Below are positions 27,262-36,179 of a stretch of DNA of 64,000 bases, piece after piece. Location: positions 34,136 through 98,135 of the forward strand of contig CAWHBF010000016.1 of assembly GCA_963827515.1 (NCBI GenBank), in the 5' to 3' direction. Source of the stretch: JABFSA01 sp963827515. GTDB taxonomy: Bacteria; Acidobacteriota; Vicinamibacteria; Vicinamibacterales; UBA2999. Each line of letters starts with the position of its first letter. Position 1 is the first letter of the stretch. A program made the position numbers and the translations under genes. The notes beneath the pieces were generated by a model that worked only from the letters and a program-made list of their open reading frames with translations, did not search any database and was not told where the DNA came from.

Positions 27262-27797
27262 TCTGTAGATCTTACTCCCTCGGTGCTTCGCCTCTGGACG
27301 CGAACACCGGACCAACCGCTCGTCCTGCCGCGAGGATTCAGCCCCCTGCCTTCGCCCTGGAGTGGGAATCGGCTGCGTGCAACTGGGGGCGTGGCAGTAA
27401 GCCGCCCGACCCGCCGGCCTTGCGCAATTGTAGGTCCCTGACAATTCTGGAAACCGGCGACGACGGCGGCGGCCAGTCTCAGTTCTGCAACAGCGCCGAC
27501 AGGAGTGGGGCTCTCTCCTGAACGCCCGGCACGGAGGTGCTGGCGATGTAGCGGACATCGCACAACCTCTGTCGCCAAGGCCAAACCATGGACGCCCCTG
27601 CGCTTATGGGCCGGTCTCGTATCTCGGACGGCCTTGTTGCACGAACGAGTTTGCGCAGGCTTTCCTGACGGCCTGACTCTTGCCCCTTCTCCTGCCGACA
27701 CGCGCCCGCTGAGAAACGGCAATCGACCGAACCGCCTCCACGGGCGCATTTTCATTTGACGCTATCAAATGTGTAACAGACACCAAGGAGAGACTGA
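27262..27797. other. Gene-free stretch before the small secreted protein
   Basis: 536 bases without a supported gene; the open frames here have no recognisable features. Near the right end lies the inverted repeat CATTTGA-CGCTA-TCAAATG (27753-27771), a likely operator or 5' hairpin for the small secreted protein. Confidence 0.7.
27753..27771. promoter_or_regulatory. Inverted repeat upstream of the small secreted protein
   Basis: CATTTGA at 27753-27759 and TCAAATG at 27765-27771 are perfect inverted copies around a five-base centre, 26 bases before the ATG at 27798. The local sequence is AT-rich compared with its surroundings. It could be a repressor or activator site; a TTGACG within the left arm could serve as a -35, but no matching -10 is clear. 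Confidence 0.45.
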
Positions 27798-28079
27798 ATG
27801 AAGAAGACAAGCGTTCTGGCGATGTTCGGAGCTTCGGCGATGGCTGCTGCCTTTTTGGTTTTCTCCAGCGCCACGGCGGCCACAGCGGCGCCGGATCCCA
27901 AGGTCACTATCTGCCACATCGACCAGGATGACGTCGTGGAAGGGGAACCCACAGCAGTCGTGATCTCGGTCTCAGGGAACGCCCTCGATGCTCATCTCGC
28001 GCACGGAGACTGGGTTATTGACCTGACGCTGGATCCCGCCAGCGCCGACTGCGCAGTCGCCCCCGCGCCCGTGGTGTAG
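27798..28079 (+). CDS. Small secreted protein with C-H...H-G-D motif
   Basis: 93 residues. A clear signal peptide ends near ATAATAAP. The mature domain reads KVTICHIDQDD, then VISVSGNALDAHLAHGDWV, and a last Cys in SADC. The combination of a CH pair, an AHLxHGD block and a further Cys defines a short secreted module seen in many environmental bacteria, with no function I can name. The Cys and His positions could bind a metal or form a disulfide. GGAG lies eight bases upstream of the ATG. It stands alone, with an inverted repeat in its leader. Confidence 0.8.
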   Translation: MKKTSVLAMFGASAMAAAFLVFSSATAATAAPDPKVTICHIDQDDVVEGEPTAVVISVSGNALDAHLAHGDWVIDLTLDPASADCAVAPAPVV

Positions 28080-28165
28080 TCACGATCAGGACGGCGAAGG
28101 AATCGACAGCGTCTCCAGGTGACGATCGATGACTTCGCCGTTCACCGCATCGACGTATTGCACGC

Positions 28166-29890
28166 CTAGGGCTCTGGCGCGCGGAAATCCGCGACGTTGA
28201 GCTGCAGATAGCGCGTCCCGTTCCAGGTGTCTTGCTCGAGAGAGAACGCCACATCAAGGGCTGCTCGATGAGCAGAAACGAAGTCTTCGCGGCCGGCGGC
28301 CCGCCAGGCAATTCCACGCATGACCTTCCCCTGCTGGCGAAACGACATCTTGAGATGACGTTCCTTCAGGACCCTCGGACCGTCTACGACCTCCACCCGG
28401 CCTGCGTGGAACACCGGCCTGGGGTTGCCGGCGCCAAACGGTGCCAGCACTGACAGCTCGGCGGCCACCCGCTCGCTGATCGCGCCGAACGAAAGGGCCC
28501 CGTCGATCCAGAGTCGGGGCCTCAGGTCGTCGGGTTGGATGTGCCTGTCGGCGTACTCGTTGACCCTCAGCCGCAGTTCACGAATCCGGGCAGACTCCAT
28601 CGTCAAGCCGGCGGCCTGGGTATGGCCGCCGAACTTCGACATGACGTCCGCGCACGACTCCAACGCGGCCAGCATGTTGAACGACGGAATACTGCGGCAC
28701 GACCCGTGCGCCACCTCACCGTCCCTCGAAAGCACGATAGCCGGCCGCTGAAACGCGTCCACCAGCTTCGACGCCACGATGCCGATCACACCGCGGTGCC
28801 ATCCCTCTCCACCCACGACGATCACGGTGCGCGACCCGACATCGAGGTCAGTTTCGACAATCTTCTTCGCCTCGGCTACGACACCGGCCTCTTCCTTCTG
28901 ACGCCTGACGTTCTCCGCATCGAGCTGCTCAGCAAGGGCCCGCGCTTCATCGACCAGCGCTTCATCGGAGGCCAGCAGGAGTCGCGCGGCGATATCCGGA
29001 GTGCTCATTCGACCGGCGGCGTTGACACGAGGTCCGATGACGAACCCAATGTGATAGCTGTCCACTTCTTTCCCGGTCAGGCCGCACACGTCGAGCAGCG
29101 CTCGCAGCCCCACTTTGTGGGGGCCGGTCGACAGCATTCCGAGTCCAAGCTTCGCGATGACCCGGTTCTCACCAGTCAACGGCACGACATCCGCCAGTGT
29201 GCCGATCGCCGCGACTTTCACGAATCCGGGCAACCAGCTTTCGCGCCCGGACTTGAGGCACAGCGCCTGCACGAGCTTCAGCGCGACGCCGACTCCCGCC
29301 AGATTCTTGTCCGGGTATGTGCAATCGTGGCGCTTCGGATTGATGACCGCGAGCGCGGGTGGGAGCAGGGCGTCTGGCTCGTGATGATCCGTGATGATGA
29401 GCTCGAGACCGATCGACGTGGCATGGCGAGCGGCCGCATCGGCCCGAATACCGCAGTCCACGGAAATGACCAACTTCACGCCGTCGGCGTGCAGACGATC
29501 GAGCGCGGGCGCCTGCAGACCGTAACCATCGCGCATCCGTTCGGGGATGAAATGGATGACGTCGGCGCCGAGCAGTTCGAGGGCGCGCCGAAGGATAACC
29601 GTGGAGGTGACGCCGTCGACGTCGTAGTCCCCGTGAACCGCAATCCGCTCCCGGCGGGCGATCGCTCCGAGGATACGCTCTACGGCCGGCGCCATGTCCC
29701 TCAGCCGAAACGGGTCGTGGAGGTCGTTCAGCGAGGGCGCCAGGAATCGCCGGGCCTCGTCCAGATCCCCAAGTCCCCTTGCGCACAGCAGTCGAGCCGT
29801 TGTCGACGACAAGCCCAACTCCTGTGCGACGACCTCGCTACGGGCCTCGTCACAGGGCACGGACTCCCAGATTCGGGGCGCAGAGGCCAT
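28166..29890 (-). CDS. recJ: Single-stranded-DNA-specific exonuclease RecJ
   Basis: 574 residues. DHH-family motifs are present: HGDYDVDGVTSTVIL (motif I), the DCG segment VISVDCGI (II), IITDHHEPD (III) and NPKR(H)DCTYPDKNLAGVGVALK (IV). A DHHA1 region contains GGHTQAAGLTM, and a C-terminal OB-like domain follows. RecJ degrades 5' ends of single-stranded DNA in RecFOR and mismatch repair. Its start overlaps the accA stop (TGATG), making it the third gene of a dnaE-accA-recJ operon. Confidence 0.95.
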   Translation of the reverse strand: MASAPRIWESVPCDEARSEVVAQELGLSSTTARLLCARGLGDLDEARRFLAPSLNDLHDPFRLRDMAPAVERILGAIARRERIAVHGDYDVDGVTSTVILRRALELLGADVIHFIPERMRDGYGLQAPALDRLHADGVKLVISVDCGIRADAAARHATSIGLELIITDHHEPDALLPPALAVINPKRHDCTYPDKNLAGVGVALKLVQALCLKSGRESWLPGFVKVAAIGTLADVVPLTGENRVIAKLGLGMLSTGPHKVGLRALLDVCGLTGKEVDSYHIGFVIGPRVNAAGRMSTPDIAARLLLASDEALVDEARALAEQLDAENVRRQKEEAGVVAEAKKIVETDLDVGSRTVIVVGGEGWHRGVIGIVASKLVDAFQRPAIVLSRDGEVAHGSCRSIPSFNMLAALESCADVMSKFGGHTQAAGLTMESARIRELRLRVNEYADRHIQPDDLRPRLWIDGALSFGAISERVAAELSVLAPFGAGNPRPVFHAGRVEVVDGPRVLKERHLKMSFRQQGKVMRGIAWRAAGREDFVSAHRAALDVAFSLEQDTWNGTRYLQLNVADFRAPEP

Positions 29891-30855
29891 CAGGGCTCGT
29901 TGATACCGATGTTACCCATGGCACGGAATTTCTGGTACCGGGCCTCGAGGCGGACGGCCGAATCCATCGCCGACACGGACGCGAGCGCACGCTCGAGCGC
30001 GGTGTCGAAAAGCGCCGCCGCGATATTGTGATTCGTGTGCGCACCGCCGGTAGGCTCGGGGACGATCTCGTCGATGACGCCAAGCTTCAGTAAATCCGGT
30101 GCCGTGATCTTCAGCGCTTCGGCAGCTTCGACCTTCCGGCCCGAGTCACGCCACAGGATCGCCGCGCACCCCTCGGGCGGAATCACGCTGTAGATCGCGA
30201 ACTCGTGCATGAGGATCCGGTCACCTATCGCGATCCCCAGCGCTCCGCCGCTCCCGCCCTCTCCGTGCACGGCAACGACAATGGGAACATCGAGTGTCGC
30301 CATTTCGCGTAGGTTCACGGCAATGGCTTCGGAGATGCCGCGCTCCTCGGATTCCACACCTGGATACGCCGCCGGGGTATCAATAAAGGCGAGGATCGGA
30401 CGCCTGAACTTCTCGGCCAGTTTCATCGCCCGAAGAGCCTTTCGATATCCCTCGGGCTTCGCGTAGCCGAAGTTCCGATACACCTTCTGCTTCGTGTCCC
30501 CGCCTCCACCTTTGTGGTGACCCACAATCAGTACGGACTTGCCCTTATAGCGAGCGAAGCCGGCGACGATCGCGTGATCGTCGGCGAATCGCCGGTCCCC
30601 GCTGATCTCAGTGAACTCGGTGCACAGGTGATCGACGTAGTCGAGCACGGTCGGACGGTTCGGGTGGCGTGCCACGAGGACGCGCTGCCATGGCGTCAGT
30701 TTCGAGTAGATGTCGGCTCGAATCGAATCGACGCGCCGTTTCAAGGCGTCGATCGACAACTGGCGCTCGCCGGTTCGCGGCAGCATCGAGAGCGCCTCGA
30801 CCTCCTTCAACAGGACGCCGATCGGCTCCTCGAACTCGAGAATGTCAGGAGGCAT
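29890..30855 (-). CDS. accA: Acetyl-CoA carboxylase carboxyltransferase subunit alpha
   Basis: 321 residues, normal for AccA. Conserved blocks are HPNRPTVLDYV, DRRFADDHAIV, FIDTPAAYPGVESEERG, VHGEGGSGGALGI and SVIPPEGCAAILWRD. With AccD it transfers carboxyl from biotin to acetyl-CoA, the first step of fatty-acid synthesis. It lies six bases after dnaE and overlaps recJ by one base. accD is not in the window. Confidence 0.96.
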   Translation of the reverse strand: MPPDILEFEEPIGVLLKEVEALSMLPRTGERQLSIDALKRRVDSIRADIYSKLTPWQRVLVARHPNRPTVLDYVDHLCTEFTEISGDRRFADDHAIVAGFARYKGKSVLIVGHHKGGGGDTKQKVYRNFGYAKPEGYRKALRAMKLAEKFRRPILAFIDTPAAYPGVESEERGISEAIAVNLREMATLDVPIVVAVHGEGGSGGALGIAIGDRILMHEFAIYSVIPPEGCAAILWRDSGRKVEAAEALKITAPDLLKLGVIDEIVPEPTGGAHTNHNIAAALFDTALERALASVSAMDSAVRLEARYQKFRAMGNIGINEP

Positions 30856-30861
30856 GTGCCC

Positions 30862-33800
30862 TCACCGCAACGTCACAGAGCCGGACCCACAAATCTTCTC
30901 AACCTCAGACACGAGTTGCTCCGAGGGACGAACCCGGATCTGCGCGTTGAGGTCGATCTTTACCCGCAAATGCCGATCCGGCTCCTGCAACTCGATCGCC
31001 ACACGGCGATCGCCCTTGTGCTGAAGCAGCACGTCCCACAGCTTTATGAACGTCTGCCGGTCATGGCGAGGCGTCGACAGCGTGATCGCCACCGACGATG
31101 CGAGCCGCTCGGTGACGATCTGCACGGCGCCGATCTCCGCTGCGAGAATTCGGGTGGATTCGTCGTCACGCTCGAGCCTGCCCTTGACGAGTACCATCCG
31201 CCCTTCTTCTGCCATGTGGCCGTGCTGCTTGAAGGCCTCTGGAAAGACCACCACCTCGACGCTGCCCCCGGCATCGTCCAGCGTAATGACGCACATGCGA
31301 TCGCCTCTCCGGGTCTTCAGCGCGCGCACGGCCGAGACGACACCGCCGATGGAGATGTCTTCGCTCGTCTTGTGTCCGCCACCGCCGGCGCCGTTCCCCG
31401 GCACCGCGTCCGGGGACAACGCGGCCGACATCTCGTCGTCCACAACCGGTCTCTTCACGTTCAGCTCGGTGGTCGTCTTGGCGCCATAGGCGCGCAACGC
31501 CTCGGCGTAGCGATCCATCGGATGCCCACTCCAGTACAGGCCAAGTGCGTCTTTCTCGTGCTGGAGCTGATCGATTTCAGACCATGGGGCCGCAACCGGC
31601 AGCGTCACGGGCCCTGCTGACCCCGCACCGGTCTCCTCGCCGCCGAACAACTGGGTCTGTCCCAGGTCCTTGTCGCGCTGTGTGCGGGCACCATGCTCGC
31701 AGGCGGCGTCGATGGCCGCGAACAAACGCGATCGCGCCTCGCGGCCGTTCGCTCCTGCAAGTGAATCACAGGCGCCGCCCTTGACGAGCGCCTCGAACAC
31801 GCGTTTGTTGACGATTCGAAGATCCACGATCTCGCAGAGCGCGTGAAGGGACGTCGTCCGACCGCCCAACTGCTCCCGTGCGCTGATGAGTGCGTTGATC
31901 GCTCCTTCGCCCAGCCCCTTGATGGCCGTCAGGCCAAACCGGACCCCGCGGCCCGGCTCCACCGAGAAATGAAGGGAACTCTCGTTGATGTCCGGCGGCA
32001 AGATGGGCACCCCACGATCCCGTGCTTCACCCAGGTATAAGGCGAGCTTGTCGGTGTTCTGCGCCTCGATCGTAAGGAGCGCGGCCGCGAAGTGCCACGG
32101 GTGGTTGGCCTTGAGGTACGCCGTGCGATAGGCCAGCAACGCGTACGCCGTGGCGTGCGCCTTGTTGAAGCCGTACCCGGCGAAGTGCTCGATCTGTTCG
32201 AAGAGCTTTGTGGCCTTCTTGTCGTTGATCCCTTTCGTGCGGGCGCCTTCGAGAAAAGCCTCCCGCTGCTTCGCCATGACCTTCGGGTCCTTCTTCCCCA
32301 TCGCCTTGCGAAGCACGTCCGCCTGGCCCAGCGTGAAGCCCGCCACGGCCTGCGCGATGCGCAGGACGTGCTCTTGGTACGCGATCACGCCGTAGCTGTC
32401 AGAAAGGATCGACTCCAGCTGCGGAAGCTCGTACTTTACTTCCCGCTTGCCCTGCTTGCGCTCGACCCAGTCGTCCACCATGCCGCTCTTCAGGGGACCG
32501 GGACGATACAACGCGTTCAACGCAATCAGATCGTCGAATCGCGAGGGTTTGGCGCGGCGCAAGAGGTCGCGCATGCCCGAGCTCTCGAACTGGAAAATGC
32601 CGAAAGTGGCGCCCTCCTGGAACACCCGGAACGTCTTGGCATCGTCGAGCGGCACGTGGTCGAAGTCGAGATCCACACCCTCCGTTCGCTTGATTGCTTT
32701 CAGCGCGTCGTCGATCAGCGTGAGAGTCGAGAGCCCCAGGAAGTCCATCTTCAGGAGACCGACTCGCTCGATCTCCTTCATGTTCCACTGAGTCGTGATT
32801 TCGTCACGCGCACCCTTGTAGAGTGGGGCGTAGTCGGTGACGGGGCCAGGCGCAATCACGACGCCGGCCGCGTGCACGGATGCGTGCCGCGACATCCCTT
32901 CGAGACGCCTGCCGATGTCGATGACTTCCTTGACCTTCGGGTCGCGGGTCGCCATGTCCTTGAGGACCGGGTTCTCCGCGAGCGCCTTGTCGAGCGTCAT
33001 GTCGAGCGCGGGCGGGATCTGCTTGGCGATGCGATCGACGTCGGCATACGACATGTCGAGCGCGCGGCCGACGTCGCGCACCACCGCCTTCGCCTTCATG
33101 GTGCCGAAGGTGATGATCTGCGCCACGTTCTCGCGCCCGTACTTGCGGGTCACGTACTCGATGACCTCGCCGCGGCGGCGCTCGCAGAAGTCCACGTCGA
33201 TGTCCGGCATCGAGATGCGCTCGGGGTTCAGAAACCGCTCGAACAACAAGTCGAAGTCAATCGGATCGACGTCGACAATCTGCATGCACCATGCGGCGAC
33301 CGACGCGGCGGCCGATCCGCGCCCCGGCCCCACAGGGATCCCGACTTCGCGCGCGTAGCGGATGAAATCCCAGACGATCAGCAAATAGCCCTGAAAACCG
33401 GTCTTCCTGATGACGTCGAGCTCGTAGTCGAGCCGGCGCTCGTATTCGTCAATCGTCTGTCGCAGCCGCCCCTCGGAGGCGAGCCGCATGAGACGCGGTA
33501 GGCGCGCCTTGAATCCCTCCCGCACGACGTGCTCGAAGTACGAGTCCACCGTGAATCCGTCGGGTACGGCGAAGGACGGCAGGTGGTTCTGGCCAGACGG
33601 AATCGTCACGTCGCAGCGCTCGGCAATACGTACGGTGTTCTTGAGCGCCTCCGGGTAGTCGCCGAACACCGCCGCCATCTGGTCCGCGGTTTTCAAGAAG
33701 AACTGATCGCCGTGATACCGCAGCCGTTGGGCGTCGTTGACCGTCTTGCCCGTGCCGATACACAGAAGGACATCGTGGGGCTGCGCATCACCCTGCCGGA

Positions 33801-34425
33801 GGTAGTGCACGTCGTTGGTGGCCACCAGGGGCAACTCGAGTTCACGCGCCAGCGGCACGATGCCGCGGTTGACCACCTGCTGCTCATCGATGCCTTGATA
33901 CTGCATTTCCAGGAAAAAATTGTTCGGGCCCAGAATGTCGCGCAGCCGTGCCGCGGCTTCGAGCGCTGGACGCGCCTGCTCCACTCTCAGGGCGCTGGCG
34001 ACTTCTCCCTTGAGGCAGCTACTGAGACCGATCAACCCGGACGCGTGCTGTGCGAGCAGATCCTTGTCGATGCGCGGTCGATAGTAGAAGCCCTCTGTAT
34101 AGCCGGCAGACACCAGCTTGATGAGGTTCTTGTACCCCTGCGCCGTCTCCGCAAGAAGCACGAGGTGGTTCGTCTCGCTCTGCGGGCCGGTTTTCTCGAA
34201 TCGACTACCAGACGCCACGTAGACTTCGCATCCGAGGATGGGTTTCAAGCCCCGGGCGCGCGCGTGGTCGTGAAACACCACCGACGAGAACATATTGCCG
34301 TGCTCGGTCACCCCGAGCGCGGGCATCTTCAGCTTGACCGCTTCATCCAGCAGCTCGTCGACACGGCAGGCGCCGTCGAGGAGGGAAAACTCGGTGTGAA
34401 GGTGAAGATGGACGAACTCGTTCAT
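30862..34425 (-). CDS. dnaE: DNA polymerase III subunit alpha
   Basis: 1187 residues. The N-terminal PHP domain contains FVHLHLHTEFSLLDGA and GVTEHGNMFS. The C-family polymerase core carries the catalytic PDIDVDFCERRRGEV near residue 405 and GYGFNKAHATAYALLAYRTAYLK. Helix-hairpin-helix and OB-fold regions (ISIGGVVSAVR...TLDDAGGSVEVVVFPE) close the protein. It is the replicative polymerase and the first gene of the dnaE-accA-recJ operon. Confidence 0.97.
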   Translation of the reverse strand: MNEFVHLHLHTEFSLLDGACRVDELLDEAVKLKMPALGVTEHGNMFSSVVFHDHARARGLKPILGCEVYVASGSRFEKTGPQSETNHLVLLAETAQGYKNLIKLVSAGYTEGFYYRPRIDKDLLAQHASGLIGLSSCLKGEVASALRVEQARPALEAAARLRDILGPNNFFLEMQYQGIDEQQVVNRGIVPLARELELPLVATNDVHYLRQGDAQPHDVLLCIGTGKTVNDAQRLRYHGDQFFLKTADQMAAVFGDYPEALKNTVRIAERCDVTIPSGQNHLPSFAVPDGFTVDSYFEHVVREGFKARLPRLMRLASEGRLRQTIDEYERRLDYELDVIRKTGFQGYLLIVWDFIRYAREVGIPVGPGRGSAAASVAAWCMQIVDVDPIDFDLLFERFLNPERISMPDIDVDFCERRRGEVIEYVTRKYGRENVAQIITFGTMKAKAVVRDVGRALDMSYADVDRIAKQIPPALDMTLDKALAENPVLKDMATRDPKVKEVIDIGRRLEGMSRHASVHAAGVVIAPGPVTDYAPLYKGARDEITTQWNMKEIERVGLLKMDFLGLSTLTLIDDALKAIKRTEGVDLDFDHVPLDDAKTFRVFQEGATFGIFQFESSGMRDLLRRAKPSRFDDLIALNALYRPGPLKSGMVDDWVERKQGKREVKYELPQLESILSDSYGVIAYQEHVLRIAQAVAGFTLGQADVLRKAMGKKDPKVMAKQREAFLEGARTKGINDKKATKLFEQIEHFAGYGFNKAHATAYALLAYRTAYLKANHPWHFAAALLTIEAQNTDKLALYLGEARDRGVPILPPDINESSLHFSVEPGRGVRFGLTAIKGLGEGAINALISAREQLGGRTTSLHALCEIVDLRIVNKRVFEALVKGGACDSLAGANGREARSRLFAAIDAACEHGARTQRDKDLGQTQLFGGEETGAGSAGPVTLPVAAPWSEIDQLQHEKDALGLYWSGHPMDRYAEALRAYGAKTTTELNVKRPVVDDEMSAALSPDAVPGNGAGGGGHKTSEDISIGGVVSAVRALKTRRGDRMCVITLDDAGGSVEVVVFPEAFKQHGHMAEEGRMVLVKGRLERDDESTRILAAEIGAVQIVTERLASSVAITLSTPRHDRQTFIKLWDVLLQHKGDRRVAIELQEPDRHLRVKIDLNAQIRVRPSEQLVSEVEKICGSGSVTLR

Positions 34426-34441
34426 GCTTCTATCTTCTCCG

Positions 34442-34534
34442 TTCTCGGTTCGTGTTCATCGTTCGGTTCACGGTTCTCGGTTCCAGGTTCGAGGTTCGAC
34501 GGCTCGCGAACCGAACCTGAACACGAACCGAGAA
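34442..34534. repeat. GGTTC-rich degenerate repeat forming a long hairpin
   Basis: TTCTCGGTTCGTGTTCA at 34442-34458 is a perfect 17-base inverted match to 34518-34534. Between them lie several GGTTC/CGGTTC units and a second imperfect stem (AGGTTCGAGGTTCG against CGAACCGAACCT). It fills most of the 142 bases between guaA and dnaE, both on the minus strand, and could terminate guaA or be a mobile or slippage-derived repeat. Confidence 0.75.
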
Positions 34535-34567
34535 GCAAGAACCAAGAAGCGTGAACGACTCCATGTC

Positions 34568-36118
34568 CTACTCCCACTCGATCGTGGATGGTGGTTTCGA
34601 GGAAATGTCGTAGACCACCCGGTTGATGCCTCTCACTTCGTTGACGATCCGAGACGAGATGGTGGCGAGCAGGTCATGCGGCAGCCTGGCCCAGTCGGCC
34701 GTCATCCCGTCGAGGCTCTCGACGGCCCGAATGGCCACGGTGTACTCGTAGGTGCGCGCGTCGCCCATGACACCGACGCTTCTGACCGGCAGGAGCACGG
34801 CGAAACTCTGCCACACCCGTTCGTACCAACCCGCCTGCCGGATTTCCTCGGCAACCACCTTGTCGGCCAGCCGCAGCATGTCGAGTCTCTCGCGCGTGAT
34901 CTCGCCAACGACGCGCACGGCCAATCCAGGGCCCGGAAACGGTTGTCGGACGACGAACTCGCGGTCGAGGCCGAGATCCCGCCCCACGCGCCGGACTTCG
35001 TCCTTGAAGAGATCTCGCAAGGGCTCCACGAGAGCGAAATGCATCCGTTCCGGAAGGCCGCCGACGTTGTGGTGGCTCTTGATCACCACGGCCGGGCCGA
35101 GCACCGACGCCGATTCGATCACATCGGGATAGAGCGTGCCTTGTCCGAGAAAGTCGAACCCGCCAAGCTCTTTCGCGCGCTTCTCGAAGACGTCGATGAA
35201 CGCCGCGCCGATGATCTTGCGCTTCTTCTCGGGATCGACCACCGACGCGAGCTGGTCGAGAAAGAAATCCGAAGCGTCGACGAAATCGAGTGGCAACTCC
35301 ATCTTGTCGGCGAAGCGCGTGCGAATCTGCGTGGCTTCGTCGTGGCGCAGGAGACCGTTGTCCACGAAAATGCAGGTCAGTCGATCGCCGACGGCACGAT
35401 GAATCAGCAAAGCCGCGACCGTCGAGTCCACCCCGCCGGACAAACCACACACCACCTTGCCCTCACCGACCTGCCGCCGAATGCGCTCGGTCGCCTCGTC
35501 GATGAAGGACGCGATTGTCCAATCACCCCGGCAGCCGCACACGCCATAAGCAAAGTTCCGCAGGATCTCAATCCCATGGTCTGTGTGCACGACTTCGGGA
35601 TGAAACAACAGCCCATACAGGGCCCGGTCCCGCGCTTCCATGGCGACGACAGGCGCCGTGGTACTGACCGCGGCCACCGAAAAGCCAGGCGGCACGGCCG
35701 CCACGTCATCGCCGTGGCTCGCCCAGACGCGCAACTCGGCCGGAACCTGAGCAAAGAGTCGGGGTGTGGAGTCGCCGCTGCCGGACACGCGCACCATCGC
35801 GTGACCGAACTCCCGGTGACCCGAGCGCCGCACCTCCCCGCCCAGCACGTCCGTCATCAACTGCATCCCGTAGCAGATACCCAGCACGGGAATTCCGAGG
35901 TCGAAGACCTGCGGGTCGCACTTCGGCGCCCCCTCCTCGGAAACGCTCTTCGGTCCGCCGGAAAGAACGATGCCGGCAGCCCCCTTCGCGCGCAGCTTGT
36001 CGATCGAGATGTTGAACGGAACCACCTCGGAATAGACCGAAAGCTCACGCAGACGACGAGCGATCAGCTGCGTGTACTGCGAGCCGAAATCCAGGACGAG
36101 AATGGTTTGATGGGGCAC
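34568..36118 (-). CDS. guaA: GMP synthase (glutamine-hydrolysing)
   Basis: 516 residues converting XMP to GMP. The class I glutamine amidotransferase domain has C82 in GICYGMQL and H172/E174 in FHPEV. The ATP-pyrophosphatase domain has the P-loop GLSGGVDST at residues 224-232. The C-terminal dimerisation domain ends with the conserved PPSTIEWE. A TATAAT -10 element lies 54 bases upstream on the minus strand. It is divergent from the propeller lipoprotein gene. Confidence 0.97.
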   Translation of the reverse strand: MPHQTILVLDFGSQYTQLIARRLRELSVYSEVVPFNISIDKLRAKGAAGIVLSGGPKSVSEEGAPKCDPQVFDLGIPVLGICYGMQLMTDVLGGEVRRSGHREFGHAMVRVSGSGDSTPRLFAQVPAELRVWASHGDDVAAVPPGFSVAAVSTTAPVVAMEARDRALYGLLFHPEVVHTDHGIEILRNFAYGVCGCRGDWTIASFIDEATERIRRQVGEGKVVCGLSGGVDSTVAALLIHRAVGDRLTCIFVDNGLLRHDEATQIRTRFADKMELPLDFVDASDFFLDQLASVVDPEKKRKIIGAAFIDVFEKRAKELGGFDFLGQGTLYPDVIESASVLGPAVVIKSHHNVGGLPERMHFALVEPLRDLFKDEVRRVGRDLGLDREFVVRQPFPGPGLAVRVVGEITRERLDMLRLADKVVAEEIRQAGWYERVWQSFAVLLPVRSVGVMGDARTYEYTVAIRAVESLDGMTADWARLPHDLLATISSRIVNEVRGINRVVYDISSKPPSTIEWE

Positions 36119-36171
36119 GTGCTCGGAGAAGAGTGAAAGGTTCTGCGGCGTCGTCGATCCACCGCCGCGCT

Positions 36172-36177
36172 ATTATA
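36172..36177 (-). promoter_or_regulatory. Probable -10 element of guaA
   Basis: A perfect TATAAT on the minus strand, 54 bases upstream of the guaA ATG, in the short divergent gap. No convincing -35 hexamer is visible 16-18 bases upstream, so the assignment rests on the -10 and its position. Confidence 0.4.
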
Positions 36178-36179
36178 TC

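Noticed and set aside
25882..27441. Plus-strand open frame of 519 codons opposite the LptC/LptA-like gene
   Set aside because: Arg/His-rich shadow frame typical of high-GC DNA; the minus strand has clear family motifs.
28535..30031. Plus-strand open frame of 498 codons across recJ and accA
   Set aside because: Antisense shadow; spans two conserved minus-strand genes.
32092..36136. Large plus-strand open frames across dnaE and guaA
   Set aside because: Antisense to essential enzymes with intact motifs; composition is Arg/His-rich and featureless.
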